Shown: positions 30,624 to 43,352 of the stretch, piece after piece
Position numbering within the stretch: the first letter of the stretch is position 1
How the letters are laid out: each line of letters starts with the position of its first letter
DNA from: Undaria pinnatifida
Lineage: Eukaryota > Sar > Phaeophyceae > Laminariales > Alariaceae
Direction of reading: 5' to 3'
Assembly (NCBI GenBank): GCA_012845835.1
Contig: JABAKD010000023.1
Location: 23,871,108-23,935,107 of the forward strand
Length of the DNA: 64,000 nt
Position numbers and translations under genes: made by a program
Notes under the pieces: generated by a model
Told to the model about the DNA's origin: nothing
Database searches by the model: none
Seen by the model: only the letters and a program-made list of their open reading frames with translations

Positions 30624-31208
30624 TCATCGGCCCTCACGCTGCAACACCGCCGGTGTTGCACCCCCTGCCGACAAGTGCGTTGCGCCTCCAATCCTCAGGG
30701 AGTGCAAGGCGTACTCCTCCGCACGCACACCCGCCAACGCAACCACTTTCCGCAAAGCTACCGTCGCTTGATGTTGTGTCCACATGGACCATCTGCCATT
30801 ACCAACGACACACGCAACCAAGGGGGCCGAAGAGGGAAGAAACAAGTAACAAGACATCAATTCGATCATTAGATCGACGGCGCCGCCACCTTCCCCCACG
30901 CGCATCGACGGACCCTTTCGCACATGCGTGACAACCGCCCCTTTCCGCGGTTGGTCACCCTGCGGCCCGCGGAATCGAACCTTGACATGATCCGCGGTTG
31001 ACCACTGCGCAACAGTAAGCTGAATATTTCCGCAAAAGAATGCAACATCAGCACGCCGCAAACAATAAGTCTCGTGAACTCGTAACCGGGTTTCCGCGAA
31101 CATTTCTGACGCGCGAGTCAAGAGACAGAACGAAGCGCACAGGGCCGGCCACAAAACACGACCCCCGGCACGCCACGTGGGGATCAGCTTCTCGCCCGCG
31201 AGCAGCAT
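30624..31208 (-). pseudogene. Tyrosine recombinase of DIRS-like element
   Basis: About 195 codons. The first catalytic Arg region is LLTRASEMF and the HxxR box is LHSLRIGGATHLSAGGA. The frame ends in TGA right after LQREGR, where DIRS-type recombinases usually continue with Trp, and no active-site Tyr is seen after it. The protein is therefore truncated before the nucleophile. DIRS recombinases insert circular cDNA. Confidence in the family is good because the RNase H lies just upstream. Confidence 0.65.
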
Positions 31209-31792
31209 ATCCCACGGACCGCACGCATATGAACGAGGACGGAAGCGCGATCCCAGTGTGAGATACCGTCCGCGGCAACGTTAAAAATACCCCCTACGTG
31301 TTTCGCGTCGAAGTGCCAACCAGAGGACAATTTGAGCACACCAAGGAGGCGCATCAACGCGCCCGATCTCGGCTCCTTCCCGCCTCGACAACGCCGCACC
31401 CACTCTACGGCTGCTTCGTTGTCGCCACGCCACAACACACAGTCCCACGCGGCCGGGCGCTCGGCGCACGGAGATACGACGACCCAAGGGGAGACGACCA
31501 TACCTAGCAGTTCGAGGACGTTAATCTATATATCGGTCTCGCCTGCAACTGACTTGCTCGACCCGCAAAATCGAGATCGTTCCCCGGCGTCAATATCGTA
31601 TCTCCAGTACACCCCAGTTTCAAGGCAGAAACCCCCGACACCGGTTTTGGATGCACCCGAAAACGGAGTACGTTGGGAGGGGCGCTCAAGCAAATGATAC
31701 ATCGGAGCCGACAAGGTTCTTCCGCGCGCGTCCAATCCCTCCTCAATAAACCATCGCCAAAACTCGAGGTTCCCTTGAAACTCGGGTCCCAA
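31184..31792 (-). pseudogene. RNase H domain of DIRS-like element
   Basis: Split over two frames. The first (31792-31526) has EFQGNLEFWRWFIEEGL and SKTGVGGFCLETG, with Gly where the first catalytic Asp is expected. The second (31501-31184) has LWRGDNEAAVEWV, HFDAKHVGGIFNVAADG and IS. The pattern DN..., H....N..AD is typical of DIRS/BEL-like RNase H. A frameshift near 31510 and the Asp change indicate decay. Confidence 0.6.
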
Positions 31793-32336
31793 GACGAGGC
31801 GCTGCCCGAGGTTGGCCGTACGACAACCAAATCAGATCCGGCAGATATGCGCGGCATACCCACCGAAGCCAACAAACGGTTCACGAAAAACCGCCCCGGA
31901 CGCACAGCAAAGGAGATATGTATAAGGAAGCCAACGAGCTGCGACACCTGCTTCGCTGAAGCAGTTGTACGAGGCGAGGGCCACTCCGCAAGGATATTTG
32001 CAGCTTGAGGCGCTTATGGGACGGCAACGTAACCGTAAGCGCCTCCGCGCCAATGATCCAACCCAACGCCTCCAGTTGCGTGTCCCAGGCAGTGATTTTT
32101 CTGTGGACAGTAGCAGCAGCCGAAGCGGCTGCGGCACGGCGATCTTCGGACTCAGCTTGCACAGCAGCCAGAGCTTCGGCACGGCGTTTGTCGACCCCAG
32201 CTTGCACAGCGTCGACAGCAGCATGAGCCTCGACTCGAGCAGCAGCCGAGGCGGCCTGATTAGGACCGCGTACAGCAGCAGCCACGAGAGCTTCAGCCTC
32301 CGGTGACTTGCACTTCTCCATCGTCGGGGAGTGCAC
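31504..32336 (-). pseudogene. RT C-terminal (thumb/connection) fragment of DIRS-like element
   Basis: The start is an Ala/Glu-rich stretch (32336-32090), then TQLEALGWII and TVTLPSHKRLKLQ, as in DIRS RTs where the palm passes into the thumb. After a 1-nt shift near 32005 the text continues EWPSPRTTASAKQVSQLVGF, then HISFAVRPGRFFVNRLL. The catalytic palm (YxDD) is absent and seems to have been replaced by the Ala-rich segment. The open frames overlap, and no single frame spans the domain. Confidence 0.55.
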
Positions 32337-32718
32337 GAACTTAAACTAGCCTTAAACTAGAACTTAAACTAGTCTGTATCACACCTTGGACCTGTAAGCT
32401 CTGACTCTGCTCCCCTACGCGCTCCGCGTGCAGGTCGTCGCCTACACGGCTGGGCCAGGTGTGCCCAATGCTATCGCTCATACGACTATGAATTACCGCA
32501 TTGATCTGATTGGTCAAACTTCTTACGTACGTACAAAACCCATATTTTCTCATACTTCGATAATATTCTGCATGAGAAGATTCAGACATGAGACTTGGTA
32601 CGTAAACGACGGCAAACGTTTGTTCAAGCTGGATAGCGCACTTGCTACAGCTGTTCGTTGCTCTCCTCCTCACGCACTAATAATATCCTACCATAGGATC
32701 TAAGGCTCGGTCGCGGAA

Positions 32719-32967
32719 CTCCGATGACAATATACAAATCGTGTGTGAGTATGGGCATTTTTCAATACCATAAAAAACAATCCGAGAAGGCAGCAGTACG
32801 CCGCCAAGTGCATCTTCTGATTCTCGCGTGCGTGAACAGACTCCGATGACAATACGATCGTATACAAATCGTGTGTGAGTATGGGCATTTTTCAATACCA
32901 TAAAAAACAATCCGAGAAAGCAGCAGTACGCCGCCAAGTGCATCTTCTGATTCTCGCGGCGTGAACA
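32719..32967. repeat. 122-bp tandem duplication
   Basis: Two direct copies (from 32719 and 32841) sharing CTCCGATGACAATA, GTGTGTGAGTATGGGCATTT and CAGTACGCCGCCAAGTGC. The second has a small insertion (CGATCG). No gene recognised. Confidence 0.9.
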
Positions 32968-33428
32968 GGGCGTAGATAGAATCAAGGGGCTGTGGGTGAG
33001 ATAATCCCGGAGGCTTGGGATAGCAAGCGAGGCAAGGAGTGCATATACCTGAGTACCGCGGTATCTTATCTGTTGCAGCCGCTGCTGTCTCCGCCTTCAG
33101 CACTACCAATGCCAACCATCCAGTAAGAAGGATACAGGCTCGGTCACAGCTCCCAATAATCGGCTCATCGCTAGAGTTGGCGAGCCACGCACGCATTTCA
33201 AACCCGGCCTTTGCGTGTGTGTTTTGCCCGTAGGCTTCGCTGATCCTTCCCATAGCCGTCTGCGACCAGGCTGACTGGGGACTTGGGTTTAGTCAACTGG
33301 ATGTGTCGTCGTGTGAATACCAAGCACGAAGAAATATAACTGAAGGTCGAAAGCTTCAACTTAGTTTTACGTGCAAACGCGTTTGGTCCGAAATGTTTTT
33401 GGAGCGCAGAGATCCTTGAAACATTGAT

Positions 33429-36400
33429 ATGTATGTACAAGGGCTTCGCTCGCGGGCGGCTGGACGCCGCCCGCTACGCTCGCGGAAGGAGGAATGGACA
33501 TTCAGTAGAAAGGCGGAAAAGAAGCACAGATGGCGCAACTGGCGACTTGAAAATGCCAAGAGGTCCATATATCGTACAACGGTACAGGATGGAGACGATT
33601 ATGATTATGAGTTTGTTATTATCATCCATTCGCCCAGTCCATGATGGGCACGTCGGAGGACTTGCTTGGCATATCCTTCCACCTCTCAGGTAGCACCTGT
33701 ACACTTATTAATAGCTCTCTCTAAGTCGATCATCAATAATAAATTACCGCAGTACATAAACACCAGGCACGCGCTTGTCAAGGATAGAGACAGGAAAAAT
33801 ACAACTGTTACTTAAGATGTACAGGAGCGCAGTGCCAAAAAAAACACGATGGGAGCAGGAACTTGAACTCACACACCGCAAACATGTGAAGTACATTTAT
33901 TTATTTGTATTCCTGAAGGACGAAGAGCACGCATTTAGGCATAGTTCTCAGAAAACGATGCTGGTATATATAAACCACAACTTAACGTTCTATAAAGAAC
34001 GTGCTGTCAACATTGCTTCCGAAGGAGCATGCAGGCTTGCTTGGACTCTTCCTCCTCAGCGGAGGTACCCAGCACCTTGCACTCTTGTTTTTTGTCGATG
34101 ATCTTGTGGATCTGTCCACAAACGTTGAAGCATAGCGGGAGGACGTCGATAAGTATGTGTAAAAAAGTATTCGTACTTCTCTCCAGCAGACGTCGTAACC
34201 ATCCAAACTATTGGAGCTCCTTTCGTTGTTAGTAATTGTTGTAGTATTGTTGTACTTGCTCTTGGTACTTGGAAAAAGAGCCGCACTTCATAGACTATAT
34301 CCGTACGCAATCCCCTAGTCTTGAGCAAGAGACATGGATGTCTCGACTCGTGACACACAGGACGCAAGATAAGAGTAGAACGTACCTCGATGTCGAACGC
34401 CCTCGTGGCACCGTGGGAATGGGATGCGGGATGTATATCGAGCAAGTGGTCGCCTTCCTTCTTCAGGAGGTCACCGACCTTGATGTCGCCGGTGCACTTC
34501 GTGTTTATGTCCTCGCCGACTTGGCGGCCCTCGGCGGCTGCTTCGCGGGGCTTCTGCAAACGACAACAACGGATGGGAATCCCTAGCGTTCAGTGAATGT
34601 TCAAAATAGTAAGGCCACGTACATGTCGATTTCCAAAGTTTGAAAGGAAGTCGTACAATTTGACACTGCTGTTGTAATGAAAGCGGTCGTTTATGGGCAA
34701 AGCCCTGTCTGGTGCCACAACGTTGCTAACACCTATGAAACCACCACTGGGACAGGAACGAACGGGATTCACAGTCGCAACACTGGTAAGCGTAAGCCCC
34801 GGTATACTGCTATATAAGGCCTACCGGCGGAATACCGACAACGAAGGGTAAGAGACAGTACCTGCTGTATATATTGTTCGGTACTACTCTATTACTGCTG
34901 CTATCAACACTATTACGACCGACGTGTACTGCGATTCCTGAAGAGGTTGCGCACCCTACTTATACTCGTTAATACGTAAAGAGTTTATGTGGTTGCATGA
35001 AAAATGAGTAACAGCAGTAGTAGTACACCGCGTCACTACATGAACAACTCGCTAACCCTATTCACGGGACTGCTCTCCAGCATCACCCAGGTTAACTTCA
35101 GCTTCTGTTTACTGCTATATATCAACCTCCAATGTGTACTGCGACTGGTGCTGATGGTATCATGCTGCTGTGTTATTTATCACTGCATGGACCATTTTTA
35201 CAACCCTCCTGGCTGACCCCCGTGATGAGACTTGCCCGTTTTCATTGCGTCTTACATGTACAGATACCACGTAGTCGTAGTCGTACATCCAAAACGTGTG
35301 TTTATATCACAGCACAACGCGTCACTGCATGGACCACTTGTTCAACCCCCGCTTACCCCGATGACGGGACTGCCCCGTACTCGTAGTTGTACATACATGA
35401 CGTGTGTTTGGCTGTACGTATGAAAAAGAAATCGCATCACACAGCGTCACTGCATAGGTCTAGACCTAAGTACTTGTACAATTCCCGCTTTTACCCCGAT
35501 GACGGGACTGCCCCGTACACGTACTCGTACATGCAAAAAGTGTGTTTGTACGCATGAAAAGGAAATCACAGCACACAGCAGTGTCACTGCGTAGACAACT
35601 AGTACAACATGCTTACCCCGACGACGGGACTGCCCTCCGTGACCACCAAGGCGAACTTGAGTTTGTTCAGGCTACGCGTCCCCAAGCGCAGCGTCCACAC
35701 CGTGTGGTAGTTCGACCACGCTGGTGTAGCACACATATGCTACAGCAAACGTTGCAGACAGGCACACAAGGTCAAACAATGTAAATTTCAATGTGCATCA
35801 TTATTGGAAACAGGATTCGCTTGAGTTCACCAACACCCAAAACCACATACTCTAGTAGTCTACGATTGTGCACAACTTGCAGCACACTCAGCCGACACTC
35901 AACGCAGCACTACTGAAAATACAGGGTTTTGACATCTGGTGTCTTACCTATGTCGCACGGCGCTGAACACACTGACAACGGGAACAAACTCTCAACATCA
36001 GTAGTATAGTAGCTGACAGCAAACATCAAATTCCAACAACACGAAGAAATGAAACTCACGTTTCGTCAAGCTCTCAGCTCCTTCGTTAGGGACGCCGATC
36101 GAAGGTGAATCACAGGTGTCCGCGTCACACCAGTCACACACGAGGGTTGTCGCCGCTTCCCCAGTGCTTCTTGTTAAGATTATGAAAAGCTTGGCACGTG
36201 GAAGGGTCGTCACTCCTGCATGTGTCGCAGACAGCGTACTGGGAACTCCTGTTCTTCCTATTTCGTGCGATGAGGAAGCCGTCACAACCCTTGCTCGGGC
36301 ACGGCCAATCAGGGTTGCCAGAAGAAGCTGAGTCCCGTTCTTGCCCGACCAGCGTCCACACGCCTGATCCTGAACCTCCACCACCCCCACTGCTGTTGGC

Positions 36401-36952
36401 GGAGCCTCCTCCCGTTTTAGCCTTGGTCCGCTTCGCAAATTTCAACTTCAAATTGTTATTGCCGATCCGGCAAATTTCAAATTCAAATTGTTTGCAGCCG
36501 TCAACGGCAATTCCCTCTCAACAGCCAGCAATTGGCCAACTTCAAATGTAAAAGTACAAAAAAGAAGTTGCTGATGAAAAAGCAAAATAAAAATATCAGA
36601 CAGCAAGCAGTAAAAATAAGATCAGAGAATGAGAGCTAAAGTTAGGATGGGATTTTTTTTTTTTGGTCGAGAAATCGTTTAAAACATTTTCGACCGAGGG
36701 TTCCCGACCGAACATATTTTGCCCACTCTCTACTAGTCATCGTTGCCAAGCTTAAAATGCTATTGTGCCTCTGCGTGCATTAAGTAAGAATGAGACTAGG
36801 GAAAGCAAGGAAGGCAAGGAACTTCGGGACGGTTCTTTTCCCCAGCAACTAATTTTCTTTTCGGCAATTACGGGCTGAGAAGGGCTGAGAGGGGGGAGGA
36901 TATGCCGAGCGAGACCTCCGAGGGGGTCGAGTTCTAGGTATTTAAGTTTATG
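33429..36952 (-). pseudogene. Unknown Cys-rich gene, copy C
   Basis: The most complete paralogue without large insertions. The Cys-rich exon (36451-about 36060, donor GTGAGT) is interrupted by the short GT run, so NPRV runs into a stop and CDWCDADTCD lies in a second frame that is itself open from 36438. The internal exon is at 34553-34386. The terminal segment ends at TGA 34009-34007. The 3' flank runs to the GC hairpin at 33485-33429. Near-identical to copy B from 36952 downward, apart from an indel of about 145 bp at 36640-36790. This copy serves as the empty-site reference for the two insertions in copy A. Confidence 0.65.
34590..34772 (-). other. Small conserved open frame upstream of internal exon
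   Basis: A 60-codon frame (MNPVRSCPSGG start, LTILNI end) conserved at 1945-2127 (copy A) and 20545-20363 (copy B). It lies between a TATA-like TATATAAGGCCTACC stretch and the internal exon. It could be part of a first exon of an alternative transcript (ATG-initiated) or mere conserved intron. Confidence 0.3.
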
Positions 36953-39660
36953 TGGATGCGTACTGCGGTGTACATATTATAAAGAAAGCATTCTTGATTT
37001 CGAACTGGTATAAACATTTCTATTTTCGAACAATAAAATTCTCGTATCCTGTGTCCGATTTCTTTTTCATGTATATTTTTGAACTGCTGCGACCCTCGAA
37101 TGTTTTTGAAAAATGCAAACGGAGCCCATCAAGTGCCCGTGACATTTCTGCCCACACGCGTTTGCGTCGAAATGTATTGCAGTAGCCACACACCCCGTTT
37201 ACATTGTTTGCAACAGAGTCTTTGTTGTACCTTTTCCGTAGGTTTCTGATGGCATGTATTGTGTGTATTACGCCGGGTACGTTGGGTGTTGCTCCTCCTT
37301 CGTAAGAAGGACCGCCCAAGAGGAGACCATATAACATGAACGAGAGAGACGGCAGTGCTGCTTCGCTCATGGCTGCACCATGTTCGCCAAGGAAGCAGCG
37401 ATCCCTGTGCCTGACCATGGATAGTTCATACCGATACCTGGAATCGTCGGGCATCGAGCTTTCTATAGTAATAAAAAGTGTACGAATAGACAAGCCGTGT
37501 TAAAAACAAGTTTAAATTTCAAAATATAACGTAAAATAAAAATGCGCCGCGTAGGTCGCGTCGGCGAGGAAGACAAGACAACTCACAACTAGCTACTCAC
37601 ACCCCACCACACTGAGCATCGCCAAGCCGAGAAGCATCGCTTCGCGGGCTTGTCAGCAGAGGTAGACTGCAAACGGTTTTGTGGAACCGTACCATGCCAA
37701 GCCCTACATAGCTAGCACGAGCGACCTGTTTGTCTTCAGGAGTTCTTAAGGGCAATCATCCGAATATCGAAAGGGGTCGTTGAGACCAAAATGATATCAG
37801 GCACCCAGGCGTTGAGCAAGATTGGCAAGGACGCCCCACCGAACATGTGCTTCGAAAACTCATGAGCACCAGTGATCCGTGTGCCTGTGCCCGTCTATGC
37901 TTGTTGAAGGATACATTACATGACACTTACTGCTGTAGTCAGCAACAAGAAATAGGGAAGCAGATGATATTAACAGGAACAAAAAACTTCGACAGTGTTT
38001 ATACTGATGTTTGTGTAAAAACACCCTCTCCCTTATATGAGACCCAGTGTGGGTAAGTATTTCTGTTTCTTGTGAGTGTCCATTGTCCGGCACCGTACGC
38101 GCGTAGGCGTGATTGATGTGCGTCTGACCCCGTGCCACCGTTGTTGTAATTCTGTTTGCTGGTGCTGGGGTCAGGTGACAGGGTGCAAGCTCTCTTCGTT
38201 CTACCACTGTTTCGGAAGGTTGCGGAAAGCGGGCTCCGAAATCTTACTATTGGCGAATAGACATGACGGAGAGCATGTCGATATACATCTAATATCAGCC
38301 GCTTGGTGGGCAGATGGTTGCGGTCGGATAGCTAACTCTCTTCGTGAGGACAAATAAAAGGCAAGTTTTACTGTGTTCGTTCGTAATCGTACAAGCAGTG
38401 TGTGCGTGGTTCCCACTTTTGTTTTGTCTCATGGGCAGTTAGTTTGTTGTGTGGGGCATGGAGCTCCTCAACAGAAGAACCTCATAAAATGCAGATGTTA
38501 CCACCTTATGTACCGTACAGGAGTACAGTGTACGCTAGTGTCACTCAAAGCCTTGTCATATGTCGCTTGTCGCTTGTCGCTTGTCGCCTTTCGATTGTCC
38601 ACACATGTACGTGTGATTCTCACAGCTGTTCGCTCCGATTTGGAAAATCGTGTGTTCATGAGAACATGTCGGATCGTGAGTTTTGTCGGACGGCGAAAAA
38701 CAAAACAAACAAACGCTGTTTTGCCGATTTTCCCTGCATGCTTCTCCCTCCGCAAGTAATGGGAGCTTTTGAAAGTATTTTAGTACTGCGAATACTTGAT
38801 GCACTATCAACATTAACGGCCGAATTGCTGACAGTTCTGGCAGTATAAGCAATATACAACCCCGAATGCTGCAAGTACGGGTAGTATCCACAGTAGTGAA
38901 CCCCGACATACTTGAGAAGAACGCAGTATGAGCGGTTATACTGCGAGTACTCGCATTGTGAGCAGTGTCGAACATTGATACCCTGCACGCTCTTTTTTTG
39001 CGGGGGCCAATGCACGCTCTGTTTTTTTCTTTTTTTCCTTTTGCATGTTTTTTTTAGATGACACGACGTTAGCCCCAGTAGAGCTCCCATATTAATTGTT
39101 GGCATCTTGTCCCCAAACGACGATTGTAGTTGTAAAAGGGTTAGACTTCCGTCCATACTGCTGTACAGAGGAACGAGGAGCTACTAACTTGTGAAAATCA
39201 CGTACCTGGTGGTATACCATGTTCATCGTTCGGAGCTTAACCACCTTTAAAACTCCTACCAAATGGTTTAGTATGCACAAGACAAGAAGGCCAACTGGAA
39301 CACCACAACAATATAGATAATACTTACCGGCTACTTTTTAAACTGGTCTAGTATATACTAGGCACAGCGAGCACTAGAAACACCGGTATGAGTACTACAT
39401 ACAGCACATTGCTCGTGTATTTGTTGTATCGTTTATACTTGAACAGCTCTCCTCTTCTTCGCCTGCCACCCCTATAATTCATACTTTAAGATGTACGCTG
39501 TGAGAGATTTTGTTTCGTTTTTTAATCTCATCCTTTTACTTCCCAGCTTCTGGACAAGCAACGGGCACAGGTGACGCCCCCCCCCCCCCCCCCCTCGCCC
39601 CCCCTCCCGGTACGTGCCCTCATTTATTATCGCCGCAGAGGGTTTCCTGCAAGATATTAC
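36953..39660. other. Mostly non-coding; doubtful exons
   Basis: Two plus-strand segments look exon-like. 37740-37864 follows CTGTTTGTCTTCAG and ends in a stop. 38176-38357 follows GGTGCTGGGGTCAG and encodes a Cys/His-containing peptide ending in LREDK. Their phases do not join cleanly and I recognise no domain. A minus frame at 37493-37020 (157 codons) is also unassigned. Confidence 0.25.
39577..39594. repeat. Poly-C run
   Basis: 18 consecutive C followed by TCG and C-rich sequence. The length is a likely sequencing uncertainty. Confidence 0.9.
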
Positions 39661-39743
39661 TGGTAAGGAAATAGTGGGGTATTAGTCCGTTTGACCACTT
39701 GCACAAGGTTAACCAATAGCTTACCCAAACTAAGCCTTAAAAC
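39661..39743 (-). repeat. Inverted copy of the 81-bp element
   Basis: Same sequence as 2569-2649, reversed, 10 bp from LTR copy 4. Its place beside an LTR repeats the situation at 1315-1396. Confidence 0.75.
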
Positions 39744-39753
39744 ACTCTCCCCC

Positions 39754-40022
39754 TGTTGAATTAAAGGTGGGGTACACAGAGTGCCCCCTGCAGGTCTGCC
39801 AATTGAGCAGGTCCTCGGAGAGTACTCACTTTCGTTCCTTCGTAGAGATGTAGCTTTATTCGTTTCCACCAAAGCCCGGGATAGCTTCTGAGATCGGAGG
39901 CGCGTGCCTCCGATCTAATTCCTAACTTCCCCGAATATAAACCGCCAACCTTATCATACGAAACCCATCCAAATGATCTTAAATTCGGATACCTACAGGA
40001 CTTTCGAGGCCGTATCTTAACA
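39754..40022 (-). repeat. 3' LTR of element 2
   Basis: About 269 bp, near-identical to the other LTRs. Its distal end is slightly altered (TGTTGAATT instead of TGTGAAATT). Confidence 0.8.
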
Positions 40023-40875
40023 CTAGCCCACCCTGATGAGTCGTATATGCAGAAAAATGGAAGATTCGGGGAAACTCCGGTTCTACGAAGTAGACCATGA
40101 GTCGAAGATGCGGCTCCTCGAACCCCACTCCCACACCTCTAACGGTCTGGCTATGGAGCCAGGAATACGCGAAGAAAAGCAGTAGAAAGAAAAGCAGACC
40201 CTACAGCAAGGCAATAGCCACCCATCAAAAACCTGCCGCATGCCGCCGGTGTGGCGGGGGGGGCAGAAAAGGCTCTAGAACCTGCCGCATGCCGCCGGTG
40301 TGGCGGGGGGGGCAGGAAAGGCTCTACGGTAAACCAACCACAGAAAAGGTACTATGGCGAGGCGATCCCTCGTCGATATGGAGGGGACCACAGGCGCTAA
40401 CACAAGGGAGAAGTCATGCGAAAAACTCCCGCGGGCCATCGGCAAGGCGGGGGGTTAGACGAGGAAACGACGAATACCCGGGATGGAAGGTGTCAACACC
40501 TACAGCCCCGCTAGGGAAGGAAGTGTTTAGACAAAAAAAAACAAAGCAGAACAAATACAACACACAAAACATAAAAGATGACACACAGACCCGTACACTG
40601 GTCGCCCCCCGGCTTTGGGCTGAGGAGGGCGTCGGCAGGGCGAAATTGAACAATGACAAAAAAGCGACAGCCCTGCGCCTCAGATAGCGGCGTTTTACCC
40701 GAATCCTGACCCGGCACTGAGCAAGGGGTTCGGCAGGACAGAAAAAAAAATGGAAAGAACCGCCCCAAAACTCGATGAAGACCCTCAGGACACTACGAAC
40801 GACCCAAAGACGAAGACGCGAAACTCATAACTCAAAAAAATGAAGAACTATCGAGGAGCGGTGGTGGCTTGAAAG

Positions 40876-41631
40876 TCAACTGGCCACGACCGCGCCTCGA
40901 GATTCGTGTACGTTACGTTGGATTCCCCGAGGAAACGCACTGGCGATGTGAACTTGCAAGCACCAAGAGCCTCGTACGGCTCCCGTTGAAGTCGTGTAGC
41001 GCGCCGGGGGAAGAGGGAGTTTAATCGGTCCCGGGTCGTCCAGAAAGCGGACCAGGTATACCTTGTCCTCAGTAGTGCTCGCGCTGATTTTTCCTAGCCA
41101 CCATAAACCATCGTCTCCCTTGTACCAAAAGTGGGCTCCCTTAGGGATTACTGTGTCGTGGTAGCGACGGAGCCAAACGGTGCGGGGAACACAGGCGTAG
41201 CCCGGCGCTAGGAAACGTTCCCCGTTGTTGCGGGAGAGCTCACGCTGCGCCGCCCCGATCCGCATTCGGCGGTAAAGGCGGTTGGTTTGGCGGTGCTGGT
41301 CCGGGGTTCCGGCCCAATAACGCAAGATGTGGGAGCGGGAGAGGTGAGGGTCCATTTCCCGCTTACAGGACGTTTCGGAGAGTCCCGCCCAATGCGTCTT
41401 GTATAGCACCGCGATGACGCCACCTCGCCCCCGTACCGACTGATGACCAGTGATCTGCTCCACCTCCAGCCGTTGGAGGGGAGTCGAAACGTCGTCTTGA
41501 GTGACGTGGTACGGCGGGGACTTCTTGGAAAATTTGTTGAGCACATACTGTGTCAGCCCCGCCGGTAGGTATTTGGGCATGTCCCCGCTGTCGTGGGGGT
41601 TGGCACAGGGTTTGCAGCGCTCGATGGCCAC
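40876..41631 (-). pseudogene. Chromodomain and Tudor-like tail of element 2 integrase
   Basis: 251 codons, about 97% identical to element 1 over the same stretch: LEVEQI, LYKTHWAGLSE, HILRYWAG and HFWYKGDDGLWWLGKI. It is out of frame with the upstream integrase because 14 bp (AGCGTCCGAACCAG on the plus strand of element 1) are missing at about 41640. Confidence 0.8.
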
Positions 41632-42910
41632 ACGCCGACGGCAGGTCGGAAGGGAGATCCAAATATAGGAGGTTGCTCCCGAGCGGCGAGCCGTCCGGGG
41701 TCTCGGCGGCGGAGCAGGGACCGACGGCCAGGACCTTGTATGGGCCCGTCCAGTAAAGCGCGAGTTTGGCCTTGAGTACCTTGGCGTCGGTATTCGCCTT
41801 CACACCCTGGCGGATGGTAGAGGCAGAATTGTTTACCCATGCCCAACCACCCACAGTGAAGTTAGGTGCTGGACGCAGCGCGTCGGCGAGGGCGGAGTTT
41901 CTGCGGTTAACACGGGAAACGGTGAGGGCGTGGTGTGCGCGGACAATGTCGTTCGCGCGCGTTTGCCGGTCGGTGGCCAAATCGCAATAGGCCAGGTGGT
42001 CACGGGCCAGACGCTGGTGTCCCACGACACCTTTGCGGTCGAAACGCGTCAGGGGGAGCCGTAGGAGTCTGCCCATGTGGACCTCGTTGGGCGCCAAACC
42101 CGTCGCCGCGCTGACAGAGTTGTTGTAATCGAATTCTACGTGGGGCAGATGCAAGTCCCAGTCGTGTTGTCGCTCGTTGACGACCATAGCCAGCATTTGT
42201 GCCATAGTGTGATTTACCCGCTCAACGCCCCCGTTACAGTTGGGATGGCAGGAGCCTGTAGCAAGCTTGTGTACACCCAACAGCTGATATACAGCTTGTG
42301 AAAGCTTGGAGCAGAACTGCAGTCCATTGTCCGAGAGTATGGTGCGCGGGCACCCCCATAAGGGGATGTATTGGTTCACCAGGATATTGGCTGTACCTTC
42401 CGCGGTGAACTCAGCGGCAGTGACGGGGAACATGTCGGCCCGACGCCTGAAGCGATCGGTGAACAGCAGGATGTAGGTGTTGCCTCGTGGTGTGGCCGGA
42501 CGGGGGCCGAAGTAGTCAACACTGACGGCGATACCTGGACCTTCCGGCAGAGGCATTGTGATGATGGGCCAGCGGACAGTCAGCCGTGGGGTTTTCCGCG
42601 CTTGGCACTTCAAGCAGTGGCGAAGCCACCACCGGGTGCACACACTCATGCCAATCCACCAATAAAAACGCTCCAGCATGCGCAACGTGCGCGTGGTGCC
42701 AAGGTGGCAGGAGGCCGTCGAGTGGCAAGCTTGCATGATCCAAGGGCACATAAGCAGGGGAACGTAGATGCGAACTGGCTCATCGTTTAGCAAGCAAGCA
42801 GCTCGCCCCACAGAGTTCGGTTTGTCAGAGCTTGTTGGCGGGAGTGTCGGGTCACGGACGAGGAGGAAAATGTCGTCGTCGGTTGTATGTAGTCGACCCT
42901 TATCCGCCAA
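41363..42910 (-). pseudogene. Integrase of element 2
   Basis: 515 codons with the HHCC finger (CHSTASCHLG, HCLKCQ), VDYFGP, LSDNGLQF and NGGVERVNHTMAQML, so the complete DD35E core that element 1 lost after its Glu is present here. It is followed by YNNSVSAATGLAPNEV and WTGPYKV. After LPSDLP the frame breaks through the 14-bp deletion and the remainder of this open frame is out of register. The nominal start is mid-protein; the true frame comes from RNase H/linker upstream. Confidence 0.8.
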
Positions 42911-43352
42911 TTCCTTGGTCTGAGAGGGAGGGACGCTTGTGCGAGAGGTAGCACGCCAAAAAGTCGAGCGGCAGGACCGATGGCCGGCCGATAGAAACGT
43001 AACGCATCATGGTGTGGCACGTCGTCTCAGCGTGCTGCTTTCGCTTCCAATCGTCATGTGAATAACGCGCGACGGAATCAGCGAAACGCAATTCAGCAGC
43101 GTTGCGAAGGGCGTCCGACCTTGTATATGCGGTCGGCGTGCCACCAGAAGAAGGCGTGAGCCGTGAGAGAGGAGTTCCCATATAGGCTCTGCGTGGTCGC
43201 GGTCGGACGGTAGTGGTACCGTGCGGGCCGGCGAGTCGACAAGAGCAGAGGTCGCGGCGGCGACGGGGTCGGCTGCGGCCGTGGAACTCGCGACGGGGTT
43301 GTACTTCGTCAGGAAGATAGCGGACGGGCCCCGCCGAGCCCGAATCCAAAAT

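Larger units (their letters stand above)
30105..32572 (-). mobile_element. DIRS-like retroelement remnant between 210-bp direct repeats
   Basis: Direct repeats at 30105-30314 and 32362-32572 (ACTTAAACTAGTCTGTATCA to CGATAATATTCTGC) flank a minus-strand RT-RNase H-tyrosine recombinase order, the arrangement known from DIRS/Ngaro/PAT-type elements. Several frameshifts and a missing RT palm show that it is inactive. Whether the repeats are the element's own termini or a host segment duplicated around it is not settled. Confidence 0.6.

Noticed and set aside
30624..31208. Crypton (DNA transposon) recombinase
   Set aside because: RNase H and RT thumb lie directly upstream on the same strand, which fits a DIRS-type retroelement.
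39577..39594. G-quadruplex-like regulatory site
   Set aside because: A single homopolymer run of C without spaced tracts; probably a simple repeat of uncertain length.
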